Positions 12,783-21,108 of a stretch of DNA of 32,027 bases are shown here, one piece after another. Each line of letters starts with the position of its first letter. The stretch's first letter is position 1. Position numbers and translations under genes: made by a program. Origin of the DNA: Rubrivivax sp. (GTDB lineage: Bacteria; Pseudomonadota; Gammaproteobacteria; Burkholderiales; Burkholderiaceae_C); NCBI GenBank assembly GCA_022842595.1, contig JALHPF010000047.1, forward strand, positions 1 to 32,027, written 5' to 3'. A model generated the notes under the pieces. It saw only the letters and a list, made by a program, of their open reading frames with translations. It was not told the DNA's origin and did no database searches.

Positions 12783-15167
12783 TCAGGTCGAAGCGGCGGA
12801 AGTCCGCCCTGCCTGGGCGTCGGCCACGGTGATGGCGGTCATGTTGACGATGCGCCGCACCGTTGCCGAAGGTGTGAGCACATGCACCGGTCGGTCCGCA
12901 CCCAGCAGCACGGGCCCGATGGCAATGCCGCCGCCGGCGGCTACCTTCAGCAGGTTGTAGGCGATGTTGGCGGCGTCGATGTTCGGCAGCACCAGCAGGT
13001 TGGCGTCGCCCTGCAGCGTGCTGTTTGGCATCAGTGTTCGGCGTGCGGCGCTGTCCAGGGCGACGTCGCCGTGCATTTCGCCGTCGACTTCCAGCCAGGG
13101 TGCCTGCTCGCGCAACAGCGCCAGCGTGGCGCGCATCTTCTGCGCGCTGGCGCTGTCGCTGGTGCCGAAGTTGGAGTGGGAGAGCAGCGCCGCACGCGGC
13201 GCCACGCCGAAGCGCACCATTTCCTCGGCCGCCATGCAGGTGATCTCGGCCAGCTCGGCCGGACTCGGGTCGGCATTGACATGGGTGTCCACAAGGAAAA
13301 CCTGGCGGCCGGGCAGCATCAGGCCGTTCATGCAGGCGTACACGCGCACGTCCTGGGCCGTGCGCGCGCAGCCGCCGACGCGCTTGCCGATGACCTGATC
13401 GATGTATTGCAGATGCTGCGCCGTCGTGCCCCAGGTGCCGCACAGCAGGCCGTCGACCTCGCCCTTCTTCAGCAGCATCGCGCCGATCAGCGTCAACCGC
13501 CGCCGCATCTCGATCTTCGCCACCTGCGCCGTGACACCGCGGCGCTCGGTCATGCGGTGGTAGGTCTGCCAGAAGTCGCGGTAGCGGTGGTCGTTCTCGA
13601 CGTTGACGACGTCGTAGTCCATGCCTTCCTGCAGGCGCAGCCCGAACTTCTGGATGCGCGTCTGGATGACGGCCGGCCGGCCGATCAGCGTCGGCCGGGC
13701 CAGGCCCTCGTCGACCACCACCTGCACCGCGCGCAGCACCCGTTCTTCTTCACCTTCGGCGTAGGCCACGCGCTTGGCGGTGGCGCGCTTGGCCACCTGG
13801 AAGATCGGCTTCATCGTGTTGCCGCTGGCATAGACGAAGCTCTGCAGCTTCTCGCGGTAGGCGTCGAAGTCGGCCACCGGCCGCGTCGCCACGCCCGACT
13901 GTTCGGCCGCGCGCGCCACCGCCGGCGCGATCATCATCATCAGCCGCGGGTCGAAGGGCTTGGGAATCAGGTATTCCGGGCCGAAGCTCAGGTTGGCGCC
14001 GGCATAGGCGGCGGCCACCACTTCACTCTGTTCGGCCTGGGCCAGTTCGGCGATGGCATGCACGGCGGCGATTTCCATCGCGTCGGTCACCGTGGTCGCG
14101 CCACTGTCGAGCGCGCCGCGGAAGATGTAGGGGAAACACAGGACGTTGTTGACCTGGTTCGGGTAGTCGCTGCGGCCCGTGGCCATGATGGCGTCGCTGC
14201 GCACGGCCTTCACTTCCTCGGGGCGGATCTCGGGCGTGGGGTTGGCCAGCGCCAGGATCACCGGGTTGGGCGCCATCGAAGCCACCATCGCCGGCTTGAG
14301 CACGCCCCCGGCCGACAGGCCCAGGAAGACGTCGGCACCCTGGATGGCTTCGGCCAGCTTGCGCAGCGACGTCTTCTGGGCAAACTGGATCTTGTCCTCA
14401 TCCATCAGCTCGGTGCGGCCTTCGTAGACGACGCCGGCCAGGTCGGTGACCCAGATGTTCTCGCGCTTCACGCCCAGCTTCACCAGCAGGCCCAGGCAGG
14501 CCAGGGCAGCGGCGCCGGCGCCGCTGGTCACCAGCTTGATCTGGCCGATGGCCTTGCCCTGCACCTTCAGCGCGTTCAGCAAGGCCGCGCCGACGACGAT
14601 GGCGGTGCCATGCTGGTCGTCGTGGAAGACCGGAATCTTCATGCGCTTGCGCAATTCACGTTCGACGTAGAAACAGTCAGGGGCCTTGATGTCCTCGAGG
14701 TTGACGCCGCCGAACGTGGGCTCGAGCGCGGCGATGACGTCGACCAGCTTGTCCAGGTTCTTCTCGTTGATCTCGAGGTCGAAGACGTCGATGCCGGCGA
14801 ACTTCTTGAACAGCACCGCCTTGCCTTCCATCACCGGCTTCGACGCCAGCGGGCCGATGTCGCCCAGGCCCAGCACCGCGGTGCCGTTGGTGACCACGGC
14901 GACCAGGTTGCCGCGCGCCGTGTAGCGAAAGGCATTTGCCGGGTCTTCGACGATGGCTTCGCACGCGAACGCCACGCCCGGGCTGTAGGCCAGCGCCAGG
15001 TCGTGCTGGTTGACCATCTGCTTGGTTGCCGCGATCTCCAGCTTGCCCGGGCGCGGAAACTCGTGATATTCGAGCGCCGCACGCTTGAGCTCGGCCAACC
15101 GGTCTTCATGCGTCTTTTCAGCACTCGGCTCGAGCGGCTTGTTGTCGTTGTTCGACTCGATGGACAT
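12783..15167 (-). CDS. maeB: NADP-dependent malic enzyme MaeB
   Basis: 794-residue hybrid malic enzyme that decarboxylates malate to pyruvate, usually with NADP, linking the TCA cycle to pyruvate and NADPH supply. The N-terminal part (to about 430) is the catalytic malic-enzyme unit: YSPGVAFACEAI, GTAVLGLGDIG, EDIKAPDCFYVER, FHDDQHGTAIVVGAALLNAL, VTSGAGAAALACL (nucleotide binding) and ALANPTPEI. The C-terminal part (about 440-790) is phosphotransacetylase-like, the regulatory domain of long MaeB proteins. The ATG at 15167 follows AGGAGA at 8 bases and gives the usual length; a frame extension upstream is antisense to the sensor kinase. It is divergent from a DctS/DctR-like two-component pair. 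Confidence 0.96.
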   Translation of the reverse strand: MSIESNNDNKPLEPSAEKTHEDRLAELKRAALEYHEFPRPGKLEIAATKQMVNQHDLALAYSPGVAFACEAIVEDPANAFRYTARGNLVAVVTNGTAVLGLGDIGPLASKPVMEGKAVLFKKFAGIDVFDLEINEKNLDKLVDVIAALEPTFGGVNLEDIKAPDCFYVERELRKRMKIPVFHDDQHGTAIVVGAALLNALKVQGKAIGQIKLVTSGAGAAALACLGLLVKLGVKRENIWVTDLAGVVYEGRTELMDEDKIQFAQKTSLRKLAEAIQGADVFLGLSAGGVLKPAMVASMAPNPVILALANPTPEIRPEEVKAVRSDAIMATGRSDYPNQVNNVLCFPYIFRGALDSGATTVTDAMEIAAVHAIAELAQAEQSEVVAAAYAGANLSFGPEYLIPKPFDPRLMMMIAPAVARAAEQSGVATRPVADFDAYREKLQSFVYASGNTMKPIFQVAKRATAKRVAYAEGEEERVLRAVQVVVDEGLARPTLIGRPAVIQTRIQKFGLRLQEGMDYDVVNVENDHRYRDFWQTYHRMTERRGVTAQVAKIEMRRRLTLIGAMLLKKGEVDGLLCGTWGTTAQHLQYIDQVIGKRVGGCARTAQDVRVYACMNGLMLPGRQVFLVDTHVNADPSPAELAEITCMAAEEMVRFGVAPRAALLSHSNFGTSDSASAQKMRATLALLREQAPWLEVDGEMHGDVALDSAARRTLMPNSTLQGDANLLVLPNIDAANIAYNLLKVAAGGGIAIGPVLLGADRPVHVLTPSATVRRIVNMTAITVADAQAGRTSAAST

Positions 15168-15210
15168 CGCAGCGGTCTCCTGGGCGGCCCTGGGGCAAGG
15201 CGGGTCGCGG

Positions 15211-15216
15211 ATTGTA
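15211..15216 (-). promoter_or_regulatory. Candidate -10 box for maeB
   Basis: TACAAT on the minus strand matches five of six -10 bases and lies in the 80-bp gap between maeB and the divergent kinase gene. A start about 7 bases downstream leaves a leader of about 37 bases with the ribosome site. No good -35 is seen at 16-18 bp, so an activator may be needed. Confidence 0.4.
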
Positions 15217-15247
15217 GGTAGCGCAGTGTCGCCGTGCAGGGGTGGGC

Positions 15248-17545
15248 ATGCCCATGCGCGAAACTGCGTACGGCCTTTCCTCGCCCGGCCACCAGAATCC
15301 CGACACCGTGGCGTCCACCTCCGAAGTCGTTCCCGCCGAGCAGCCCGCCGCTGCGGCTGCTCGTGGGCCGCGCCGCTGGCGCCGCGCCTTGCTGTGGGCG
15401 TCGCTGCTGGGCCTGCTGGCCGTGGCCCAGACCCTTCTGGTGATGCTGACCGTGCAGGTCGAGGCGGCACGTGCGCAGGAAGACGCCGACACGGTCGCAG
15501 CCGAGGTTGCCGGCGGCCTGCGCCGCGACCTGCTGCGCGCCAGCCAGCAGCTGCTGGCGCTGGGCTGGGGCGAGCCACCGATGTCGGCCTGGCGCACCGG
15601 CGCCTTCGAGCTGCTCAAGGCGCGGCCGGAATTCCGTCGCATCGAACGCCGCGACAGCCATCAGGTGGTGGTGGACACCATCGAAACACCCTACGGCACG
15701 CGCTTGTTCGACCACACGCCGCGTGCCAATCTGCGCGTCGACGGCGACGTGGCCTGTGCCGCGGCACGTCGCAGCAGCGCGCCGACTTTCTCGCGCAGCT
15801 ATTTCGTGCCCCTGGCCGCCGGCCAGGGGGCCGAGGTGGTGGACGTGTGTGTGCCGGTGCTCGACGGCGGCCAGCAGGCCGGCTATCTCGTCGGCAGTTT
15901 CGTGCTCGTGACGCTGCTCGACAGCGCCGTGCCGGCGAGCAGCGGCCAGCGCTATGAATTCAGCTTCGTCGAAGGCGACGGCACCCGGCTGGCGCGCGCT
16001 GGCGCCGGGCGGGGCGCGGGCGTCTACAAGTCCGAGCGCCTGGTCGACCTGCCCGGCAACGCGCTGCAGCTGCGCGCCGACGGCACGGCCGGCCGGCCCA
16101 GCCTGATCCCCAACCTGGCCACCGGCCTGGTGCTGGGACTGTCGCTGGCGCTGTTCGGCGTCGTCCTGCTGCTGGCCCGCGACGTGCGGCGCCGGGCCGA
16201 GGCCGAACATGCGCTGGCGGAAGCACTGGCCTTCCGCAAGGCGATGGAAGACTCGCTCAGCACCGGCCTGCGCGCACGCGACCTGCAAGGCGCCATCACC
16301 TACGTGAACCCGGCGTTCTGCGCGATGGTGGGCTTCACGGCCGCCGAACTGCTGGTGCCTGGCGTGGCTGCTGGCGGCCAGCGCAACGCGATGCTCGCCG
16401 CGCCCTATTCGCCGCCTTACTGGCCACCCGAGCAGGCCGAGGAATACCAGCGCCGCCAGCAGACCCGGCTGCTCGCCCAGCCGCCGCGCCAGCGTGACCT
16501 GGGCGACGCCCGCGAAGGCTACGAGACCGTCTTCATGCGCAAGAACGGCGAACGCTTCCCGGTCATGATCTACGAGGCGCCGCTGGTCGACGGCAGCGGC
16601 CGCCACACCGGCTGGATGAGCGCCATCGTCGACATCAGCGCGCAGCGCCGCGTCGAGGAAATCTCGCGCCAGCAGCAAGACCGGCTGCAGGCCACGGCCC
16701 GGCTGGCCACCGTGGGCGAAATGGCCTCGCTGCTGAGCCACGAACTGAACCAGCCGCTGGCGGCCATCGCCAGTTATGCCAGCGGCTCGCTGAACCTGCT
16801 GGACGCGGCGCCGGGCAGCGACACCGGCGGCCTGCCGCCCCTGCCGCCCGAGGAAGAACGCAGCCTGCTGCGCCAGGCCGTGGCGCGCATCGCCGAGCAG
16901 GCCGAGCGCGCCGGCCGCATCATCAAGAGCGTGCATGGCTTCGTGCGCCGGCGCGAGCAGCAGCACGAAGCCCTGGGCGCCGACCTGCTCGTGGAAGCGG
17001 TGCTGCCGCTCGTGCGGCTGCAGGCGCGCAAGAGCGGAACCCGCATCGAGGTCGATGTGGCGCCGGTGTCGGCAGCGCTGCCCAGCGCCGGGCGGACGCC
17101 GCGGGTGCGTTGCGACCGCACGATGATCGAACAGGTGCTGATCAATCTCACGCGCAACGGCATCCAGGCGATGGAAGCGGCCACGCCGCTGGCCGAGCGC
17201 GTTCTGACATTGCGGGTGCGCCAGACCCACGAGCGTTGGGTCACTTTCAGCGTCATCGACGCCGGGCCGGGTATCCCTGCCGACGTTGCCGCGCGCTTGT
17301 TCACGCCCTTCTTCACCACCCGCGACGAAGGCATGGGCCTGGGGCTGAGCCTGTGCCGGACGGTCGTCGAGCAACATGGGGGAGCGCTCGATTTCGGCCC
17401 CGGCCCGCTGCAGCCGGGTGCCGCGCCGGGCGCGCCGCGCGGCACCGAATTCCGCTTCACGCTGCCCTCGCCGCGTACCGCGGAAGCGGCCGAGAACCCA
17501 AAAAAGGAAGACACTGCGGGCCTCGAAACCCGCGAACGCGCCTGA
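15248..17545 (+). CDS. Membrane sensor histidine kinase (PAS, DctS-like)
   Basis: About 765-residue sensor kinase. A membrane helix at about 47-69 and another at about 285-311 enclose a periplasmic sensing region of some 215 residues. A PAS domain follows (about 331-468), then dimerisation and ATPase domains: H-box LLSHELNQPLAAIASYA with phospho-acceptor His498, N-box LTRNGIQAM, G1 VIDAGPGIP, F-box FTPFFTT and G2 GMGLGLS. Two transmembrane helices, PAS and a FixJ-type partner are the layout of DctS, which senses C4-dicarboxylates in Rhodobacter. The neighbour maeB uses malate, which fits, but the ligand is inferred. Start choices GTG 15242, ATG 15248 and ATG 15254 are close together; 15248 has AGGGG at a suitable distance. 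The response regulator begins 13 bp after its stop. Confidence 0.88.
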   Translation: MPMRETAYGLSSPGHQNPDTVASTSEVVPAEQPAAAAARGPRRWRRALLWASLLGLLAVAQTLLVMLTVQVEAARAQEDADTVAAEVAGGLRRDLLRASQQLLALGWGEPPMSAWRTGAFELLKARPEFRRIERRDSHQVVVDTIETPYGTRLFDHTPRANLRVDGDVACAAARRSSAPTFSRSYFVPLAAGQGAEVVDVCVPVLDGGQQAGYLVGSFVLVTLLDSAVPASSGQRYEFSFVEGDGTRLARAGAGRGAGVYKSERLVDLPGNALQLRADGTAGRPSLIPNLATGLVLGLSLALFGVVLLLARDVRRRAEAEHALAEALAFRKAMEDSLSTGLRARDLQGAITYVNPAFCAMVGFTAAELLVPGVAAGGQRNAMLAAPYSPPYWPPEQAEEYQRRQQTRLLAQPPRQRDLGDAREGYETVFMRKNGERFPVMIYEAPLVDGSGRHTGWMSAIVDISAQRRVEEISRQQQDRLQATARLATVGEMASLLSHELNQPLAAIASYASGSLNLLDAAPGSDTGGLPPLPPEEERSLLRQAVARIAEQAERAGRIIKSVHGFVRRREQQHEALGADLLVEAVLPLVRLQARKSGTRIEVDVAPVSAALPSAGRTPRVRCDRTMIEQVLINLTRNGIQAMEAATPLAERVLTLRVRQTHERWVTFSVIDAGPGIPADVAARLFTPFFTTRDEGMGLGLSLCRTVVEQHGGALDFGPGPLQPGAAPGAPRGTEFRFTLPSPRTAEAAENPKKEDTAGLETRERA

Positions 17546-17558
17546 AGCCCCCTGCCCG

Positions 17559-18233
17559 ATGCCGACCGATCCCCGCCTGGGCATCCCGATGGTCTACCTG
17601 GTCGACGACGAGGACGTCGTGCGCGACGCGCTGGCCTGGCTGCTGCGTTCTCGCCGGCTGCTGAGCGAGGGTTTTGCCAGCGCCGACGCCTTCGAGGCCT
17701 GGCTGGCCCGGCGCGGCGGGCCCGACGCCTGGCCCAGCGCCCCGTCCTGCCTGGTGCTGGACGTGCGCATGCCGGGCACCAGCGGCCTGGTGCTGTTCGA
17801 GCGCTTGGCCGAACAAGGCTGGCTGCCGCAGCTGCCGGTGATCTTCCTCACCGGCCATGGCGACGTCCCCACGGCCGTGGCGGCGGTCAAGCGCGGCGCC
17901 TTCGACTTTGTCGAGAAGCCGTTCTCCAACAACCTGCTGGTGGACCGGGTCGACCAGGCCCTGGCAGCCAGCAGCCAGGCACTGGCGCGCCGCCTCGACC
18001 GCGCGGCGGGTGTGCGTGCCCTGGCCGAGCTGACGGAACGCGAGCGCGAGGTCATGCACCTGGTCGTGGAAGGGCGGCCCAACAAGCTGATCGCCGACGC
18101 GCTGGACATCAGCGTGCGCACGGTGGAAGTGCACCGCGCCCGCGTGTTCGACAAGATGAACGTGAAGTCCGCCGTCGAGCTGGCCAACCGCCTGCGCGAG
18201 GATCGCCAGAGCAGCCCCGGAGGCCCGGCTTGA
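17559..18233 (+). CDS. FixJ/LuxR-type response regulator (DctR-like)
   Basis: 224-residue response regulator, partner of the preceding kinase. The receiver domain (about 12-125) has the acidic pocket VDDED, phospho-acceptor Asp68 in LVLDVRMPG, the FLTGHGDV switch and the conserved Lys in FVEKPF. The C-terminal LuxR/FixJ helix-turn-helix (about 160-215) reads LTEREREVMHLVVEGRPNKLIADALDISVRTVEVHRARV. The ATG at 17559 is the only one that leaves an intact receiver with a short lead; the open frame upstream overlaps the kinase. The receiver has an extra loop (about 52-62, RRGGPDAWPSA) before the Asp. Its stop overlaps the thiL start (TTGA). It may regulate maeB and transport genes elsewhere. Confidence 0.92.
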   Translation: MPTDPRLGIPMVYLVDDEDVVRDALAWLLRSRRLLSEGFASADAFEAWLARRGGPDAWPSAPSCLVLDVRMPGTSGLVLFERLAEQGWLPQLPVIFLTGHGDVPTAVAAVKRGAFDFVEKPFSNNLLVDRVDQALAASSQALARRLDRAAGVRALAELTEREREVMHLVVEGRPNKLIADALDISVRTVEVHRARVFDKMNVKSAVELANRLREDRQSSPGGPA

Positions 18234-19210
18234 GCGCCGGCGGCGGCGGTGAATTCGGTCTGATCGCGCGCCACTTCACCCGCCCCGCGCGCAGCCCCCG
18301 CGTCGTGCTGGGCGTGGGTGACGATTGCGCCATCGTGCAGCCCGACCCGGGCCAGCAACTCGCGATCAGCAGCGACATGCTGGTCGAAGGCCGGCATTTC
18401 CTGCCGACCGTGCCGCCCGAGCGGCTGGGCCACAAGGCGCTGGCGGTAAACCTGTCGGACCTGGCGGCGTGTGGTGCCGAGCCGCTGGCCTGCACGCTGG
18501 CCCTGGCGCTGCCGCGTGTCGACGACGACTTCCTGGCCGGCCTGGCGCGCGGCCTGTGGGCGCTGGCCGAGGCGCATGGCATCGACCTGGTGGGCGGCGA
18601 CACCACGGCCGGGCCGCTGAACATCTGCATCACCGTCTTCGGCCAGGTGCCGCCCGGCCAGGCGCTGTTGCGCAGCGGCGCGCGTCCGGGTGACGAACTC
18701 TGGGTGAGCGGCACGCTGGGCGATGCCCGGCTGGCGCTGGAGGCCTTCCGCGGCCAGCTGCCGATGGCCGCATTGGCGGCGGACTTCGACCGCCTGCGGC
18801 TGGCGATGGAAATGCCGCAGCCGCGCGTGGCGCTGGGGCTGGCGCTGCGGGGTCTGGCCAGCAGTGCCATCGACCTCAGCGACGGTCTGGCGGGCGACCT
18901 GGCGCATGTGCTGCGGCGCTCTGGCGTGGGCGCCACGGTCGACGTCGACGCCCTGCCGCGCAGCGCGTTGCTGGCCGCCCAGCCGCTGGCGCTGCAGCAC
19001 CAATGCCTGCTGTCGGGCGGCGACGACTACGAACTCCTGTTCACCGTGGCCCCCGGGCGCCACGCCGAAGTGCACGACGCAGCGCGGCTGGCAGGTGTAC
19101 CCGTGAGCTGCTGCGGGCGCATCGAAACCACCCCCGGGCTGCGTGTGGTCGACCGGCACGGCCAGCCAGTTGTCGGCGATTGGCGTGGTTTCGACCACTT
19201 TGGCGCTTGA
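18230..19210 (+). CDS. thiL: Thiamine-monophosphate kinase ThiL
   Basis: 326-residue ATP-dependent kinase that converts thiamine monophosphate to the cofactor thiamine diphosphate. Family motifs in order: GEFGLIARHF, GVGDDCAIV, SSDMLVEGRHF, NLSDLAACGAEP, VGGDTTAGP, VSGTLGDARLAL, SAIDLSDGLAGDLAHVL and SGGDDYELLFTV. These include the magnesium- and nucleotide-binding acidic residues of the AIR-synthase fold. The start is TTG at 18230, sharing the bases TTGA with the stop of the response regulator; it fits the family N-terminus and suggests translational coupling. It heads a thiL-pgpA-pncC run seen in other betaproteobacteria, though transcription could also come from the two-component genes. 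Confidence 0.95.
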   Translation: MSAGGGGEFGLIARHFTRPARSPRVVLGVGDDCAIVQPDPGQQLAISSDMLVEGRHFLPTVPPERLGHKALAVNLSDLAACGAEPLACTLALALPRVDDDFLAGLARGLWALAEAHGIDLVGGDTTAGPLNICITVFGQVPPGQALLRSGARPGDELWVSGTLGDARLALEAFRGQLPMAALAADFDRLRLAMEMPQPRVALGLALRGLASSAIDLSDGLAGDLAHVLRRSGVGATVDVDALPRSALLAAQPLALQHQCLLSGGDDYELLFTVAPGRHAEVHDAARLAGVPVSCCGRIETTPGLRVVDRHGQPVVGDWRGFDHFGA

Positions 19211-19220
19211 AGGCGGGCTG

Positions 19221-19757
19221 ATGACGGCATCTTCCCGACCGAGCGCCGATTTCATGCGCCGCCATCCCGCGCATTGGGTGGCCTTGGGTTTTGGCAGTGG
19301 ACTGTCGCCGCGAGCCCCGGGCACGGTCGGCACGCTGTGGGGCTGGGTGGCGTTCCTCGTCTTCGGCACGCTCTGGCCCGAGCTGCCCTGGGGGCTGGTC
19401 ATCCTGCTGGCTCTGGCGGGCGGCCTGTGGGCCTGCACGCTGACGGCACGCCACCTGGGCACCGCTGACCCCGGGGCGATCGTCTGGGACGAAATCGCCG
19501 CCATCTGGCTGGTGCTGTGGCTGTGGACACCGGCCGGCTTCTGGGCCCAGGTGCTGGCAGTGGCGCTGTTCCGCTACTTCGACGCAGCCAAGCCGGGGCC
19601 GGTGGGCTGGGCCGACCGCCTCTTCAAGCTGCAGCCGGGGCAGGCCATCGGCTGGCGCCAGGGCCTGGGCATCCTGTTCGACGACCTGGTGGCGGCCGGC
19701 TGCACCTTGCTCGTCCTGGCCTTGGCCAGCCTGGCCTGGAAGGGGGGGTGGGCATGA
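19221..19757 (+). CDS. pgpA: Phosphatidylglycerophosphatase A PgpA
   Basis: 178-residue inner-membrane lipid phosphatase that removes the terminal phosphate of phosphatidylglycerophosphate to give phosphatidylglycerol. Family motifs are visible: GFGSGLSPRAPGTVGTLWG, then DPGAIVWDEIAAIWLVL, then FRYFDAAKPGPVGWADR and GILFDDLVAAG. Hydrophobic segments lie at about 45-75, 98-125 and 155-175. The ATG at 19221 comes 10 bp after the thiL stop and has GAAGGCGGG just upstream; an earlier GTG in the same frame overlaps thiL and adds non-family residues. The stop overlaps the next start (ATGA). Confidence 0.95.
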   Translation: MTASSRPSADFMRRHPAHWVALGFGSGLSPRAPGTVGTLWGWVAFLVFGTLWPELPWGLVILLALAGGLWACTLTARHLGTADPGAIVWDEIAAIWLVLWLWTPAGFWAQVLAVALFRYFDAAKPGPVGWADRLFKLQPGQAIGWRQGLGILFDDLVAAGCTLLVLALASLAWKGGWA

Positions 19758-20248
19758 TCAGCCATACCGAACTGGAAACCGAACTGCGCGGTCTCTCTGC
19801 AGCACTGCGTGCCAGGGGCTGGCGCATGGCGACGGCGGAGAGCTGCACCGGCGGCCTGATCGCTGCGGCCTGCACCTCGCTCGCTGGCTCGAGCGACTGG
19901 TTCGAACGGGGCTTCGTGACCTACAGCAACCAGGCGAAGGTCGAGATGCTGGGTGTGGACGAGCGCCTCATCGAAGCCCATGGGGCCGTCAGCGAGCCTG
20001 TCGTCCTGGGCATGCTGCAGGGCGCCCTGGTGCGGGCCGCGGTCGACGTGGCGGTGGCCGTCACCGGCATCGCCGGCCCTGGTGGGGCCGTCCCGGGCAA
20101 GCCCGTCGGGACGGTCTGGCTCGGTTGGGGTACCCCAGGCGCGCTGCATGCGGAGTGCCTGCTGCTCCCTGGCGACCGTGCGGCCGTGCGCGCCGGCAGC
20201 GTCCTTGCCGCGCTGCAGCGCCTGAGTGCGGTGGCGCGCACGCCCTGA
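19754..20248 (+). CDS. pncC: Nicotinamide-nucleotide amidase PncC (CinA C-terminal family)
   Basis: 164-residue stand-alone CinA C-terminal domain, the PncC enzyme that deamidates nicotinamide mononucleotide to nicotinic acid mononucleotide in NAD recycling. Motifs: ATAESCTGGLIAA near the N-terminus, TSLAGSSDWFERGFVTYSNQAK, LGVDERLIEAHGAVSEPV, VAVTGIAGPGGAVPGKPVGTVWLGW. The competence-related N-terminal domain of full-length CinA is absent, as in many proteobacteria. The start ATG overlaps the pgpA stop by 4 bp, so the two are probably translationally coupled. A GC-rich hairpin follows 5 bp after the stop. Confidence 0.95.
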   Translation: MISHTELETELRGLSAALRARGWRMATAESCTGGLIAAACTSLAGSSDWFERGFVTYSNQAKVEMLGVDERLIEAHGAVSEPVVLGMLQGALVRAAVDVAVAVTGIAGPGGAVPGKPVGTVWLGWGTPGALHAECLLLPGDRAAVRAGSVLAALQRLSAVARTP

Positions 20249-20252
20249 GGCC

Positions 20253-20275
20253 GGGACATCGGCCGCCGATGTCCC
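20253..20275 (+). terminator. Hairpin after pncC
   Basis: A perfect 10-bp stem (20253-20262 with 20266-20275) with a 3-base loop begins 5 bp after the pncC stop. There is no T-run, so termination may be Rho-assisted. Confidence 0.5.
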
Positions 20276-20327
20276 TGCGCGACTGCGGACGGCGACGTTC
20301 CGTCACCCGCGGATAAGGGGCCGGCGC

Positions 20328-20371
20328 GAAACAGCACTAGCGCATAATTGTGACAAGCAACTTGTTGCAAT
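20328..20371 (+). promoter_or_regulatory. Promoter-like motif upstream of the PEP-CTERM gene
   Basis: GAAAC (20328-20332), 8 bases, CGCATAATT (20341-20349), later GTTGCAAT (20364-20371). This matches the arrangement at 3092-3129 upstream of the FAS1 lipoprotein gene. GTTGC here is also the right arm of GCAAC-TT-GTTGC. A sigma54 -24/-12 pair, expected for some PEP-CTERM genes, is not seen. A start near 20355 would leave a leader of about 70 bases. Confidence 0.45.
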
Positions 20372-20425
20372 GCCGCGCAGCCACCTTGGCGCGGCTTTCC
20401 TGTGCACGTACCAAAGGGTCACACC

Positions 20426-20917
20426 ATGTTGAAGTCCACCGCTCTCACCGCTCTCTTCAGCATGAGCGCCATCGCCCAGGCGGCGACGTTCAACATCGGG
20501 ACCCTGCCGGTGGCTCCGTTGGTGTACACCAACACCACGACCGTTTCCGGCAGCTTCACCGACATCTACAACTTCGTGTTCCCGACTCTGGGCGCCACGG
20601 CTTCGGGTTCTGCGGTCAGCATCAACATCAGTCCGGTCCTGGACATCGACAACATCAATGTGTCGATCTTCACTGCGGCCAACACGCTGGTCTCTGCCGG
20701 GCCGACCGGTGCTTCGTCGGTGCTCTTCGACGTTCCGCTGATGCCGGGTGCGTCGTACTACTACCGCGTCACCGGGCTGGCCACCGGTCAGTCCGGCGGC
20801 TTCTACAGTTTCCTGGCATCGGCTGCGCCGATTCCCGAGCCGGAAACCTATGCCCTGATGCTGGCTGGGCTGGCTGTCGTGGGTTTCATGGCCCAGCGGC
20901 GCCGCCGCGGCGGCTGA
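20426..20917 (+). CDS. PEP-CTERM sorting-domain protein (FxDxF-like)
   Basis: 163-residue exported protein. The signal peptide MLKSTALTALFSMSAIAQA should be cut before ATFNIG. The mature part is rich in Thr, Ser, Val and Ala and contains SGSFTDIYNFVF, close to the F-x-D-x-F/Y motif of a named PEP-CTERM subgroup. The C-terminus is a complete PEP-CTERM tripartite signal: IPEPETYALMLAGL, a hydrophobic helix and RRRR. Such proteins are processed by an exosortase (EpsH/XrtA type) encoded elsewhere and are linked to extracellular polysaccharide or biofilm. No exosortase is in this window. The ATG at 20426 is chosen over a GTG 24 bp upstream because it begins the signal peptide exactly; AAAGGG lies about 10 bases upstream. 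The molecular function is unknown. Confidence 0.9.
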   Translation: MLKSTALTALFSMSAIAQAATFNIGTLPVAPLVYTNTTTVSGSFTDIYNFVFPTLGATASGSAVSINISPVLDIDNINVSIFTAANTLVSAGPTGASSVLFDVPLMPGASYYYRVTGLATGQSGGFYSFLASAAPIPEPETYALMLAGLAVVGFMAQRRRRGG

Positions 20918-20938
20918 AGCCGTTCGCGCCTTCGCGGC

Positions 20939-20981
20939 GCTCCGCTCGACGCCAAAACGACGACAACGAATCGAGCGAAGC
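20939..20981. repeat. Imperfect inverted repeat after the PEP-CTERM gene
   Basis: GCTCCGCTCGA (20939-20949) and TCGAGCGAAGC (20971-20981) pair at 10 of 11 positions around 21 bases. The 191-bp gap up to ghrA otherwise shows only general GC-rich sequence. The GAGCGAAG/CTTCGCTC phrase also occurs next to the 59-bp repeats at the window ends. It may be a dispersed palindromic repeat or a weak terminator. Confidence 0.45.
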
Positions 20982-21108
20982 GGCGTGCTCCTTCAGGGTC
21001 CACGGCAGCGCCAGCTGCGCCAGCCATTGACCTTCAAGGCCGCCACGCCCCGACCAGCGCCCCGCGCTGAATCGATTTCCTGGGACGTGCGAGCCGGCGG
21101 AGCCTAGC

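Noticed and set aside
12618..15221. 867-codon open frame on the plus strand opposite maeB
   Set aside because: It is rich in His, Arg, Gln and Gly, lacks family motifs and is the antisense shadow of a complete malic enzyme in GC-rich DNA.
14831..17584. 917-codon minus-strand frame across the sensor kinase and the maeB start
   Set aside because: Low-complexity antisense composition; it conflicts with two well-supported genes.
20345..20370. Sigma54 -24/-12 promoter before the PEP-CTERM gene
   Set aside because: TTGCAA is present but no GG stands at the required distance upstream.
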